64,000 nucleotides of DNA from Cyanoderma ruficeps (GCA_008694505.1 VZDJ01000090.1:11171646-11235645); one strand, 5' to 3'; shown: positions 23,477-36,600, counted from the first letter of the stretch. The notes: generated by a model from the sequence alone, not told the origin. A program made the numbers and translations.

Positions 23477-25184
23477 GTCATACCAATGGATTTTATACCA
23501 ACATTTTAACAAAGAAAGTTTACTTTTGTGTTAAGCATTTGTAAAAAGTTTCATCACAACTGGAGACTATCTTTTGCTATTCTAGCACCATTTCTCTGCT
23601 GGGCACTCCCAGCAGTCCCTCTGAAAATCCCATCAGTGAGAAACACAAGGCTCAGCAAGGTTTTTGGGAAACAAGCACCTGTCACTGTGCCTCACTGTCT
23701 CAGGGCTTTGCTCCTCCAGTATTTTCACATAAAATGTATACTCACTCGGGTTCATAGCCTTTGAACCTCAGCAATGAGGCCAAATACTTGAGTCATTTAA
23801 AACCTGGTGGAGAAAGGAGAAAAGCAGCCACCCCTGCCAGTTGGAGCCTTACTTAATTCACTTACACTTTGTTGCAGCACACTACATTTTCAGGTAAGCC
23901 ACATAGAACAGAGGTGACATTAACCATGCCATATTTTGTTTTCCTTCTTTTAGATCCCTTTGACCTGGCCCCTTAAGACCTTTTGGTCTCCCAGTTAAAT
24001 ACCTCAAGAACTCATCAATGGTCATGAGTACCCATCTTCCAGCCCTCTGTTTTACTAAGAGTCCTTGTGATTGTTGTCTCTAGTATATCTATGCCTGTTC
24101 AAGCAGAAAAATGGCTGCTCATAGAAAGTAAAACCAAGAATGAAACCAGAATGAGCATCTGAGCTGTTGATGTGACTGCTGCCTAATGCCATAGCAACCT
24201 GACACACATTTAAAAGCTTTCATGGAGGTCTAAAGGGGAGCTCTCAAGCTTTGTACAGAGCAAAGCTAACTTCATTTAGGTACATTTAAACAATTTCCTT
24301 ATATGTGATCCCTTGAAATATCCGATCTTATGCTCTTGCTTGAGTTTTTCAAGATCCAGAAGCAACCTGCATTTGCACAGCAAGGTAGACACAGAGAAGT
24401 TTGTTTTATAACCTGCCTTTCTTAATTGTCCTGTTTTCAACCTTTTCTAAGTTTTACTCGTGTATTTTTCCTTTCGTCTTGCTCTCTTTAGCTGGGAGAT
24501 AGATGAAACGCAAAGACTAACAAAACAGGAATAATCCAAAACCCAAGCCTTTAGCGGACCAATAGCAAATACTAAGCCTCTTGGGATCCAACTGAGTTCC
24601 AGCTTTCCTCATTCTGTACAGATACACTGCCTAATCCTCATCTCAGTTGTGCTGACAGCAAAATACTTCTAAATATTATACTGGGTTGCAATTGTTCTTA
24701 CACATATGACACATATCTTACCAAAGTTTGCTCACTGTCTTTGGGAAAATGGGAAAAATGAACACCTTTGTCATAGTTAGAAAGTTCATCAGAACTACTA
24801 TGTAACATCTCCTGATCACAAAAATGCATGGTAAATCTTACCAAATCCTTACCTTCCCCTTTGACCTCAAACTTAGAAAAATATTTCTAGATTTGGAAAG
24901 CCTGTCGTATTGATGACACCAAATCTTAACCATTCTGTGTCTATACAGAAAGCAAGTTGTATTGCATGAGGGGAACTAAATCCACCCCAACTGGGCCAAG
25001 CTTATTCAAATGGTTTCAGCCGACATACATTTATCGCCGTTATCTTATCCTATCCCTTCATAAATTGTGCTTTGCCTTAAAAAATAATACAGTACTGTTA
25101 AAGCTAATCCTGACAGTATATTTCTAGAATGTGGCTCCTGAAGGCAGATGACCTTTTGGTTAGGGAAAAAAAAATTGTTAGTCC
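23477..25184. other. AT-rich sequence, no gene seen
   Basis: Nothing was recognised. A 16-base splice-bracketed segment at 23878-23893 (acceptor TTTGTTGCAG, donor CAG|GTAAGC) is too short to weigh. Confidence 0.5.
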
Positions 25185-25210
25185 AACCAAATGTTAATAA
25201 CATTTGGGTT
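25185..25210. repeat. Near-palindrome, 26 bp
   Basis: CCAAATGTTA (25187-25196) and TAACATTTGG (25198-25207) are exact reverse complements separated by one base. A further AA/TT pairing is possible across a one-base bulge. It would form a cruciform more readily than a stable RNA hairpin because it has no proper loop. Confidence 0.8.
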
Positions 25211-26856
25211 AATCTAGGTAAAATGTTTAGTCCTGCAAGCACTAGAATTCCACAGCTTAAACATCATATTTAAATTTTGTACTGCAATACACAGTTTCTG
25301 TTTCAGTATTTCCATTGTCTTTTCTCCAATCTGTATCAATTCCCCAGATTGCAGGTGTGTGCCCTAGACTAGCTTTTTCTATTATTTCTGTTTTATTCTT
25401 GCCACAATTAATTTATTAAAACTTTGATATTTACTTCTCCCTCCACTTTTCCACATGATTCATTAGTACCCTGTGAGCTCAACCTGACAGATTTACCAGT
25501 GCAGATATGACCAAAAGAAGTGGGCCCAATGCTTCCCACATCACACTTGCTGCACGTGAAGAGTACAAAAAATGTAAAAATGTGTACACAAGCTGTAGTC
25601 TCCATAATCTACTGCTGATTATGTTACTGACAGCAGGTCCTTTCATAGCCAACTCTATTTAAGGTGACCTCAGCATCTAGACTGGAGAAAATCTGTGTGT
25701 TTTTTAGCATGGATATGTTACCTAACTGTGTTTTTTCAGGGCATTTTTTCCCAGTTATTTGGTGTAAATTACTGTGCTCTTTCACATAGCAGACAAAAGT
25801 CAAGGCATTAACCTTTATTATTAACCTTTGTTTCATTCTTTGTGTATACTCCTCCAGGTCTTGTAGATATTTGAGTACAGTGTTGTTTCGAAGTATCCTC
25901 TTAAAAGGACTTCTTTTCTATTTATGTTATAATGTTCTTCTGAACGTGAAATATTTTTGCATTGATAACACTCATATATTAGGGGGGAAAAAAAGGCCTA
26001 AAATGTAAGGGTAATAATCTGTAAGTTTCTAATTGGTTGAAATTATTGTATCTTCTTTCTTTATTAATAACTCCATGTAAATTTGTCACAACTGTCAGTA
26101 TGGATGACACAGAGCAAAGAAAGCAATGGAAACAGCAGTGCTACCATCCTGGCTAACAGAACTCCCAAGGGATGTCTACAGGTTTTGTTGGACCAGACCT
26201 GCATTTTGTCAACCACATAAGCACAAAAATTACTTCCATCCAGCACTGATTAGCAGTAGTTTCCATAATCAGTTTCATTACTCTTATTTGTTCTTTGTTT
26301 AAGAGGAAACTGTGTTATTTCAATTTCTGTTGCAAAATCAGTCTCTAGCTAGGAAGGACTTTGCCTGACAAAAAAATATCTTGGTTAAAGCTGACTGCCC
26401 TCTGCCCTCCCCCTTCACTCTTTAGCATTTAGTAACTAGCAGTTTGCAAAAATCAGTCGTGGAAGTAGGGTACTAATTTTTCCTCTTTTCACAATTTTTC
26501 CCAATTACGGTGAGACCTACGCAAGTGACACGTAGTTCCCAGTCCTACTAGAGTTTTCTCTCTCAACACTCAGGAGCCTTTCCTCAGTGAGCCAGATTAA
26601 TACAGCTTTCCAGTACCTTTTGGAGTTTTCCTACAGAAGAAAGCAATTCTTTTTGCATGCCTCTTTGTGACCAAAGTTAAACCTGTCCAAGTTAGAATTC
26701 AGAATGACTTAATTTTTTAATTAAGACATTACACACAGGAGAGAGAGCTTTCCTTGGAAACTTGGTTCAGTTTGTTACTAGCCCCACAGGGTGCCTGAGA
26801 TCTAATGAAGTGAAGGAGGTCCTAATTATATAGCCCAGTGACAAAACACCACTGCC
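25211..26856. other. AT-rich sequence, no gene seen
   Basis: No gene or repeat family was recognised. Open frames are at most about 70 codons, all on the minus strand, without shared features. Confidence 0.55.
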
Positions 26857-26921
26857 TTCAGGGCAAAGCAGAGGGATGAAAAGGTCATCTTAACCTTTTC
26901 ATCCCTCTGCTTTGCCCTGAA
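26857..26921. repeat. Perfect 29-bp inverted repeat with 7-nt loop
   Basis: The left arm occupies 26857-26885, beginning TTCAGGGCAAAGCAG. The right arm at 26893-26921, ending CTGCTTTGCCCTGAA, is its exact reverse complement at all 29 positions. The loop is CATCTTA (26886-26892). The arms contain 14 G/C of 29, and the left arm has 22 purines. The total size of 65 bases is that of a pre-miRNA, but a stem without a single mismatch is more like a young miRNA locus, an shRNA, or a recent template-switch event. Chance formation is effectively excluded. No promoter, terminator or transposon ends are seen beside it. Confidence 0.95.
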
Positions 26922-29900
26922 CGGACCTTTCCTGTACGAGTCTTAGATAACTTACAAAAAGGAGAGTTGAAGTCTGTATTGCTTCCAAGAGGGACCAAAC
27001 TGGAAGAAAAGCAACAGCATTAAATGACCTTTTGTTCATTTTATGAAGGAGGAGAGGTTCATTTTATGAGGAGAAAGGTTATCAAACCAAAAGGTGAGAG
27101 GTTATTTACTTCTAGGCTTGAAGCAAAACACATGTAACTGATCCAAATGATATTAAGCATCACATTGTCTCAACAGTTTACTTAAGGCACTTTTTATCAC
27201 CATTTAACTGATCAAAGTATTAACTCAAGAATTTAGCTGTGCATTTTCAATGAAAGTTATTTATCTTTGCATTTACTACATAGGGTATCTAATTAAGAGT
27301 TTCTTGCTGTATGCAGCTAACATTTCTTTACAAGTCAAATAATTTTTGCTATGTAGGGACAGTGTTTCACATAGGGAATAATTTTCATAACATATTTAAT
27401 TAATACTAAAGTCCTGCATAGCTTAAGTTTTCGTTAGGGATAAGATGTAATATAGGAGCCTGCCCATTTCTAAGAGGGAAGAGGCAGAAAATTGAAGTAA
27501 AGGTTGGTAAAGAAATAAAATACAGAAATTGTAATACTTTTTGATTCCTTTGATATGCAATAGAAATTCTTCTTCCATGTGTCATCTATTCTAGAGAATA
27601 GAGTTGCATTGACAGAAATCAGTCCAGAAAGACAATGATTAGGGAGGTGTGCAAAGGCAGACAAAAAGCTTTATTTTTATTGCAGAAATTTCAGTGATGT
27701 AAGTTGTGTGACAGCAAGTGACTTCATGCACTATTTCATTTGTGGAGTTCTTCAAAGACAATAATTAATCCAAATGCACATTTCTGTAGCTTGTCTTTTG
27801 CCTTTCCTTTGGTTCATGTGGCTATTTCAATATGTTCATTTCCATATCTGTTATAATTCCGACATCAGTACATCATTAATTAATGGCAACATGGTTTTCA
27901 AATTGCAGACTGAAGACAGTTACTCAGAATATGTATAAGACATCCTCCTTCACTGAAACGATGCCTCAGGTATCATATTCAAGAAAGCAAAGTTTGCTTG
28001 CTAATTCAGACTTAAGATAACTGTTCATTAATTGCTGTCTGTTTGAGATACAGCAGAAGTTTTATTGGTTTTCTTGTAGCTTAAATTTTCTAATGAGTGT
28101 AATTAGGGAATTCTTTTTAGTAAGTTCTTCATTTATTAAATATACCTGTTCCTTAGAAATGCCAGAGAAGCTTGTTACATGGATAATAGTCTTAAAGTAA
28201 TTAAAGTTGATAGGAAACTATCAGAATTCATTTTTTAGTCAGATAGTATTTACTCTGGTCCTAAGGGCTTCATAGTTCATTTCTGTGTAAGATTTTTGAT
28301 CTGTGTTCTTATCATCTGGGATCATGTCTGAGCAGTCAGCTAAGAACACCTCACATCCAAAGACTCACCTGATTTGGAAGCAGAACTGATTTTTTTTTTT
28401 TGCTGCTCATTCTATTGCTCAGAAGAAAATATGATGCATGATGTAAAAGATCCACCTCTTCAAGCTTCAACAAAGGATCTATGGCATGAGAATAATTCAT
28501 GTCCTAAATTTTCCAGCTATTGGTTTCCATCTCTGCTTCTTGATTTTGTTTCAGGAACTTACAGTTAAAAGTTTGCAGGAGAATGATCTATCTCTGTCTA
28601 GATATTTCCTGATAGACCCTGCCACTGGAGAGACTTCATATGGCAAATATTTCTGGAGATAAATAATTTAAACCTAGGGTCGGTACATATACACAGAAAG
28701 GAGGATAAAGGGAGAAAAATGAGCTGTGTAACTAAAAAAAAATCTGCCAAAAGAAGCTGAGGACATCAGGCCTGTGGCAGCAGCTTGCAGGGGGGCTGAC
28801 TGCAAACTACCAGCATCAGAAGTACAAAACAGCTTTTCAGTAAAACTGCTGTCACCTTCCCATGGGGCTGGTGCATTAGCGAGCTGTCCTGGGACACTCC
28901 TGCACCAGGGCCAGCCAAGAGGTGTGTCAGCAGCCTTGTGCTCACAGCTGGGTGCTGGCCAGGGGATCTGTAACCCTGTGGAACCCATGTCCCCAAGAAC
29001 ATTCCCTGGCAGCTGCCCAAGGAATATGTTCTCTTGCCATCCCTCAGACTAAAATTATGCTCTGAGAAGCTTGAACACGATCAACTGTGTTGAAGCCCAA
29101 GTCAGCTTCGGGAGCTCCAGCAGACCTGATGAAACAATGCCTTTTGGATAAATGTTTCTGAGATTCCATTCCTGAGCAAATCTGTTGCACTTGTGGGCAA
29201 TGGAGGCGGATTTTCCCCACAGCAGAGACTGCAGTGCATGCTCACAGGCTGGCAAAGCTGCAGCATCTGTGCCCCTGCTGCTCTGAAAAAAGGCTTTCCA
29301 CTGCCAAACAAGATGAGAAGTGATGTCTGCAGTACATAACTGAGCAGGGCTGGGGCCAAGAATTCTGTCTTCATTTCTGAGGCCCTGAGAGACCTCCAAT
29401 CCTTGCTCGTCTCCAGCATTACGAAGAACATCCATTATGAGAGATTTCAATTAATTTTAGATAGGGTTGCCAGTGGTTTTCTAGTTACCTGATAGAGAAC
29501 AGAAACTCCACTGCCCTTCCAGCTTCTCTATAGCCTCTTCTCTACACCTCAGAGTTAAAATCTACTTTTGAAATGCCCTAGGTTTTGCATATGTTTCTTC
29601 CATCAGTAATTTCTTACTGCTGAAAAGAGTGAACTCCTCATGCAGAATCTAGGGTTGCTTCCTGCAAACTTCTTCAAGATAAAAATAAATCATGGTCCCC
29701 ATTAGTTTGCCTACTGACAGTATCTCATAGCTATCTACTTGCCTGCCAATCCAGAAATTCTTCCACTTAAAGCACCTCCAGCTTGTACAACAGTCATAGT
29801 AAAAAAAAAAAACAACCCAGATCTGGAGCCATAATCACAAGGGGCTTACCTCACAAGTTGCACATACATCTGAATCACTGAAGAAGTCATGCTAGTTGGA

Positions 29901-31280
29901 AAGTACCTGAGGAAAGTCATGCACTGCAGGAAATTTATTTTGGCTTTCATGTCTCCCAAACAAACAAAGTCTCTTAAACACAGTTATTTCTCCTGACAGG
30001 AACCAACAAATTACTGAAATACAAATCTAAACAATGCTACTCTAGGGCACAATTTAGGATAAGAGCAGTTTTGGGAATGCCTACACAGACTTTATACACC
30101 TACGTCAGTGCAAAACATTGAATGCATCGCCTTTAACTCTTTCAGTGACTTGTGTGAAACTGAAAAAACACACCTTTCCATGAGCCTAACCATGGATTTA
30201 ATGTCTGCACTCAGTGTTGTACAAGCTCTATTAGACTTGAGCCACAGAGATAAGTCAAGACATATGACCACAGTCATGATAATAGTAATTAAGAGAAGGG
30301 GCTCAGCATCCAGTCTCTAATCATGATCATGTGTGGATACCAAATCAATAAAAATACAAAAGAAGGACAAGAAAAGGGCAAAAACAAGGATCATAACTAT
30401 TTAATAGTTAATTTGCTTTGCTTATCAGGGAGCAACTGGTGAAACGAAGCTACTTCAGCAGTTCCTTCTGTGAATGTTCCTGTAACTTCTACATAATTCA
30501 AAGCTACTGACTGCGTGTGCTATATATTTTTACACACTGCACTTGTTTCACTGGGAGAGTAATCTCTGAGTGACTGAGATGGTCTCTGAGATGAGATTAT
30601 GCTGCCAGAGGTGAATATCTGGCTTCCACCTGGTGCAAAGTTTTCATTAAACTGAACTGCTTTCCCCACTTACTTTACTAGTTGAGAAGCACACAATTAA
30701 TGAGACGTCATTTATTCATTTCATGCTCATGGCAGTAGTATCTACGACATGGTACTAATGGTAGAAGTGAACAGCCTTTGTATAAGTCACTTTGGTTTTC
30801 ACTCTTTAGCCTGAATGCAAACTTCAATTTTATCTGAATAGGGCATTTTTTTTCTTATTCACCTAGTGCATACCAAGCTTAACAATTCTTACACTTTATA
30901 AATTTCACCAAAGCATTTTTTGGGTTAGAGTTTCCCTCCGCGGATATGATTCCTTTTCCAAGTGTTTGTGATGAAAGTAGATTTTGAAAAATTACTTTCA
31001 AATACTCCAGTTCAAGCTTTAATATATTATGTTGCAAATGATAAAGATTTGCTATTGCCGTTGGAATATTTCCCTTTGAAGAAAAGATCTGACATGTTCC
31101 CCTCACTTTGTTTTCCTCTGTGCCCTTGCAAAGGAAAGTAAATTAAAAATAGGGACAGCTGATTGAACCACAGTGCATTCAAAAATTAGGCATTGTACAC
31201 GTTTGATCTTAAGCCTTTATATTGATACTTGTTCCTGACATTATGTTTTTATGATTTTTAGTTTGTTCTAAAAGTAATCT
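26922..31280. other. Mostly AT-rich sequence, no gene seen
   Basis: A local direct duplication of GTTCATTTTATGA lies at 27034-27077. A moderately GC-rich island at about 28740-29440 carries overlapping open frames of 84 to 131 codons, mostly on the minus strand. The 109-codon minus frame at 29102-29431 has an internal Met followed by a hydrophobic stretch that resembles a leader. None matches a family that I know. Confidence 0.45.
29850..29877 (-). other. Candidate 28-nt microexon
   Basis: On the minus strand the acceptor CATGACTTCTTCAG and donor GAG|GTAAGC enclose 28 bases. Both sites are near consensus, but the segment is tiny and isolated. It is most likely a decoy. Confidence 0.07.
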
Positions 31281-31340
31281 TATATATATATATAAATATA
31301 TATANNNNNNNNNNNNNNNNNNNATATATATATATATATG
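31281..31340. repeat. TA microsatellite containing an assembly gap
   Basis: TA repeats at 31281-31304, with one interrupting AAA, and at 31324-31339 flank the gap. The array passes into TGTATACAT. The gap presumably exists because the repeat could not be assembled through. Confidence 0.95.
31305..31323. other. Assembly gap (19 N)
   Basis: Nineteen N lie inside the TA repeat; the true repeat length is unknown. Confidence 0.98.
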
Positions 31341-33654
31341 TATACATAAAATTTAATGTGTTTTGTCCAGTTTTAACATCCTTGGAATTTGAACACAGTG
31401 ATTTTAATAATTTCAAGACTTTAGCAGAATTGTGCATACTTTTATAGTCATAATTTTAAAATGCCTGAATGTTGGCTGAGTTTTGAAACTACACTCATCC
31501 AGGGCTGTGAAGAGGAAAAAGAACAGTTGTTGTAGTACAAAAGAGTGTGTGATTACAGGTTGCTAAGGCTGACTTGAAAGCAACCAGGCCAAAATGTCAG
31601 AAATTGTGGTGAACATGCATGAATTATTCCCCAGGAAATCCATCTATACCTCTTTTCTGTTAGTCTGAATGATTTCCTATTTCTTTAATCTAAAAATTGT
31701 CCTTTTCTGCAGTTGTTAGAGTGGTATCTTTTGCTAATAAAAAGAAGTTCGTATTTGTCAGTTAGAAAACAGTATGCTTGTTTAACCAAGTAACATTTTA
31801 AAATCGGAATTTTCTGTCAGCCAGCATCTCATTAACACATACACAAAAAGCACAGGAGTATAATAGGATAAAAATACGAAGAATTTAATTGGCATTTTTC
31901 TTGTCATTATCAACTTTTTTGGGACCTACTTTCCTGTAGAACAGTATTATATTCTCATCAAGGGGTATGATACATTAAACTCTATGTTGCTATTAAAATT
32001 GTTAGACTAAATCAAGACAAAGATCTATCATATAACAAGTAATGTTCAGCTGTAGCAAAATAGCAGAATAATTACTAACCTAGTTATGAGATGTACAGAC
32101 AACTGTGCAACCCAGCTTATTAACTGGCATAGGGAATTGTTTAAAATGCTTCACAGGGATAGTTTATTTCAGAAATAAAGACAGCACCATAACATTCAAA
32201 GCTTCTTCACTTTCATTGTCTAGAGAGTATTATACTTTAATGTCCATTGCTGATATTGAGTTTTTCCACTTAACTACATCAAGAAAATATCAAGGGTTAT
32301 TTAAACCATTTTTTTTTTACTCATGGACTACTGATGCTTGAAGTCCTACAGGCATGAAGTTTTCGAGTCCTCACAGAATAAGTTGATGTCCCTTGCCTTC
32401 TAGAGATCTTTTGACTAGTTGCCTTTGTCAGACGGCACAGGTAAGTGTTCACCTGGAAAAACATTGCTCCAGAACCTGGCATTCAATGCACCCACACACA
32501 TAGTTGGGTGAGAAAACTCCTCTGCCCTGTCATTCTCTCATTGTCTGAGATAGCAAGCAGTCAAAATAATTTTCTTCAAAACTCCTGTTTCTCCAGAAAC
32601 AGTGAATGCCGGTTAGATGGGCTCTGCTGGCTACATTACCCCAGGTAATAGGACACCAGGCAAGCTTAAGACTGTGTTTATTATTGGACATAAGGGACCA
32701 AGTTCTTGATCACAGCTTAGAAACATTACAAAAGTGCCTCAAAGAACTTTTTTGCTCAGTGGTAACCTAAATATACAGCCAACATTAATCTCCAGCTATT
32801 ATTTCCATTTGAGACACCCCTTAGCCATGGAAATAAAAGACCAACTCAACTGCAGTCTGTCTTCAGAGGGCTACTTTTAGCATGGGACCCCAGATCCAGT
32901 TTTATAGCTCCCATTTGTCTGGGGTCATAAGTTTTCATTGCTATGGAAGCAAACAGATTTTCAAATGCTGTTTGGCATGTGTTAGTATGCCAAGGAAATA
33001 CTCTTAAAAGATTGTCAGAGACTGATTCCCATTTCATAGAAAGAGGGATGCTTGGCACTCTGCTACAACTTCCCACATTTACCTTCTTTTAGGAAGACAG
33101 CTGACATTACTGCTTTGTGACACTACAACATTGCTGTTAAAATTAACAATTTGCAACTTGTATGGTATATTTCTTATCTCACAGGAGATTCAGTTCCTTT
33201 GTCTATTTCCACAGGAGCCAAACATAACAGTATAATGACAAATAACTAACACTTCATTTTAAAGATTTTTGTACCATGGACCTCATCTTATTTTTGTATT
33301 TTCCTTTTTAGCCTTGGCTCCTCTCTATTTCTCTTAAAATTCCACTTCATAACTATGTGTTCTCATGGTCTGGGTAATTTTTCTCATTTCCTTCTAAGTT
33401 ACAGTTGTCTGACACCTAATGGCTTATTATCTCTCTGAAACTTTGCCCTATTAATATATTTCTCATCCACCTGAGAGAAAGATTCAGAGCTTAGGGAAGT
33501 ACTGTTCAATTAGCCTGTGCCTGAGATAACAGGGGCCAAAGGTAGTGTGCTTAACTTGCTTTGCAACAGCTTCCTGCATGTCTACAGCTTAAGCTGACCT
33601 ACCTTGAACTCTTGGTCAGCTCCAATCTGGTTATAAATCAGTGTAATCATATCT
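31341..33654. other. AT-rich sequence, no gene seen
   Basis: No gene was recognised. It contains the short splice-bracketed segment described at 32404-32440 and chance-length open frames of at most 78 codons. Confidence 0.5.
32404..32440 (+). other. Candidate 37-nt microexon
   Basis: The acceptor GATGTCCCTTGCCTTCTAG ends at 32403 and a full-consensus donor ACAG|GTAAGT starts at 32441. One frame is open across the 37 bases. Both sites are strong for an intergenic position, yet no neighbouring exon can be linked to it. Confidence 0.12.
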
Positions 33655-33685
33655 AAGAGGAGGTTTTGATTGAAAACCTCCTTTT
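33655..33685. repeat. Hairpin with 10-bp perfect stem followed by T run
   Basis: AGGAGGTTTT (33658-33667) and AAAACCTCCT (33673-33682) pair exactly around a 5-base loop. The stem extends by a G-T wobble and two A-T pairs, and a run of T follows. It looks like a bacterial intrinsic terminator but lies in vertebrate DNA, where that reading does not apply. Confidence 0.75.
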
Positions 33686-36600
33686 TTGATGGGCAACTGC
33701 ATTATGTTAAGCCTGCCTGAATTCTGTTTAAATCTTCTAACAAGTAAAGATGAGTCAATTTTTTACAATAAAATTGAAGTCATGTTTTATTAATGGCATG
33801 CTTGAGATCGCTTCACTGCTCTTTCAGTTGATTATATCTAGGGTAGCTCTCTGGTTTCTAGGTACTCTATTTTATATGATTTTGATATATTCATAAATGG
33901 CAATGAATATCTTGGTACTTCTGTAATATTTAGTAACAGGTACATCAGTTACATTTTTAAGCTAGTAAGCAAAAGTTTGTTTATTTTGTTTGACTGAAAA
34001 ATGTCAGCTTGTAGGACACAATAGTGAAATAGTGAAACAGTTTTTAATACATTTGAATTACAACAAAAATTTCCAGTTTTACTTAATATTATTGAAGATT
34101 TTGAACTAAAATAGAAGCTGGGCCCAGTTTATAGAGGGCATTAACTTGCATGTGGTTTTTACTGTCTAAAACTTGACATGATCCCCAAAAAGTTTCTCCT
34201 CCTTTATGGTCATGCTATTTGCCACAGTAGGAAAACAGTAGGGTTTGGGTATATTTTTTCTATGCTATCTTATAGCACCTCCTTTCTGCTAAAGCACCAT
34301 TATAATCTTTCATTATAGGCTGAAGTTAACATAATACTACAAGGCTTTTCTGAAAGTTTACTGGCTTTTGAAAGGGTCACCTTCTTAAAGTCATTCCATG
34401 ACTCTCTCAAGCGTGAGAAGTAGGGAACATAAAGGCTATAATCTGAAGGTAATGCTGGAGAGGGATAAGTACAGAACGGTCTTTTAAAGTAGTATGGTTA
34501 GGCTAGAATCACTGAACTAAAGAAGGTTTTTATTCAGAAATGGGCTGATATGAAGATTCCTAACTAAAATTTTCCTTGCTCTGAGAGAAATTTTCTGTTG
34601 CTTATTCTGTAGGAGTTCGAATATCAGTATTTCATTATCTAGCTTTTGTAAGCAGGCACTGCCTTCAGATGTTAGCATAATTAAGCTGGTTCAGGGGGAA
34701 CACAAATATGAAATTCAAATGGACTTTACAGTCCTCACCTATTAAACCCTCCTAAATGATGTGCTTTACCTCCTAAATGAGGCAATGCATTTACCTTAAT
34801 ATGAAGAAGATAAGATACACTTAGAAAGAGCTGCCTATTTGCATTGAAATCAACATACCTATGATTTCTACTTTCCTGTAAGAAGGCATGACTATGGGGA
34901 ACACAATGAAAATTAATGCAATAAGAATCTGGTAATGCATTCAGAAGGAAAGATAAAAGAAGAATAATCCAGTGAAATTCTAGGTCTCTGGAGATGCAAG
35001 TTGTTTCTTCAAAGTGGGAGTAAAACGGCAGCAAACCCAAAATGGTTTTTTCTTCAGACTGCAAAGGAATCACATATCTACTGTTAGATGGTGGCAATAA
35101 AGGAAGTATTCATATGTGCATAGCACTGAGAATTCCAGTTGGAAAAAACAAATTAATAGAGTAAAGATTTGGCAAGTTGAAACAACCTGAAGGGATATCC
35201 ACTTGAGTAAAGCTGGGTAAACAGTTTTTACTCTGAAACTGAGCCAAAACTTATAGGAAAGTGGGGGAAAAGTAGAGTAAGATGGCTGTGTTTTCAAGGC
35301 CAGGTTAGCAGCTGGCAAACATTTGCTTTTTGAAGAGTAAAGGAGAGCTGACACCAGCAGACCTGGTCAGTGAGTTCACCTAGTGGTTCTTCGGAAAAGA
35401 ATAAGAAAAGCAACACTAGGTTCTGAATAGACACACAGGCTATCTGATTTTATCAGTCTAATGTTTCCATTTTTTAAGAAGATTAATGCATTGGGCAACC
35501 TCGAGGTAGAATACTAATGGAAAAGTTCAGGAAAAAAAATTAATAATGATAAGTGTTAGTTTTTTATGAAGACCTTGTAAACCCCAAGCTGCAGCTTCAA
35601 AAATTCAGCCCTGGTAGTCTTGTGACAATTTATGTGCATTGATTAGGATCTTGACTGGTGATTGCAATTAAAGGAGAGACAGAGCCCCAGAAATGTGATT
35701 TTCCTTTCAGCTTTCTTCAAATATCATTTTTGCTGCGTTCTTAAATTGATTCCGGTGCCTTCATTTGGCATCTGTCTTCCAAATCAGAACATGCAGGAGT
35801 GAAGATTCAACACCGTCTTTTCAAACAGGATAAATAGGTTTGCACAATGTCCCCAAATGACTCAGAACTGCAATGGAAAAGTAGTGGCCCCAGTTCCTTC
35901 TATGTATTGCTGAGCAATGTAACTCTTGAGTCTGTGAAAAAGGCAAGCATGCAGCTTGTTCAGAACAAGGAGCAAAGAATTTGATTTCTTAGCAGATGCA
36001 GGGAAGGGAAAGAAGTGCTTAGTCGAATCTATTAAATTTTCCTAACTGGGACAAGGTATTCTTGTTTCCAGTGTCTAAGCAACAGAATATGATAAAAGTG
36101 TCTGAAAAGCGCGATGGAAAGAAGTCTTAATTTAATTCAAGTGACTGTGTTTATGTATTAAAGAAGAAGACAAGCTAAAGTAGCAGCTAAAATTGAATAT
36201 CAGATTCCTGATTTGCAAACTATTAAAATTAGAAATATAAGGCACTTTTTGCTCTTGCATCTTGGAAATATTAGTCAAACCTGTTTGGTTCTGCCATCAA
36301 AAACCTTGAAGAGTCCATTGCTTAGAACTATGCAATTTTAAAATGTTCTTGAATGGAAAGTGTGGATTAATTTCACCTTTAAGAAAAAATATGCTATAAA
36401 AGTTGAGAGTTAAATATAAGGAAAATCTAATGTAGAAAGGAAGTCAATTCAGTGATTTTGACAGGAGCATAGAATATTTTTGAAATTGTTTGAATAATTT
36501 TTTTGTCCAGATTTTTTTACGTGTGGGAAGAAAACTCTAGAAATGTAGCGCATTAGATCTGTCAAATTTTTCAGCACAGTGAGATCATGCAAATCTTTCC

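Noticed and set aside
23878..23893. 16-nt splice-bracketed microexon
   Set aside because: Too short to carry evidence; acceptor-donor pairs this close occur often by chance.
28369..28417. Minus-strand 49-nt exon-like segment with CAG|GTGAGT donor
   Set aside because: It contains a homopolymer run of 12, which makes a real exon unlikely.
33655..33690. Rho-independent terminator
   Set aside because: The form fits, but the host is a vertebrate, so the mechanism does not apply.
34610..34625. GTTCGAAT resembling a tRNA B box
   Set aside because: The flanks do not fold as a T arm and no A box or acceptor stem is present.
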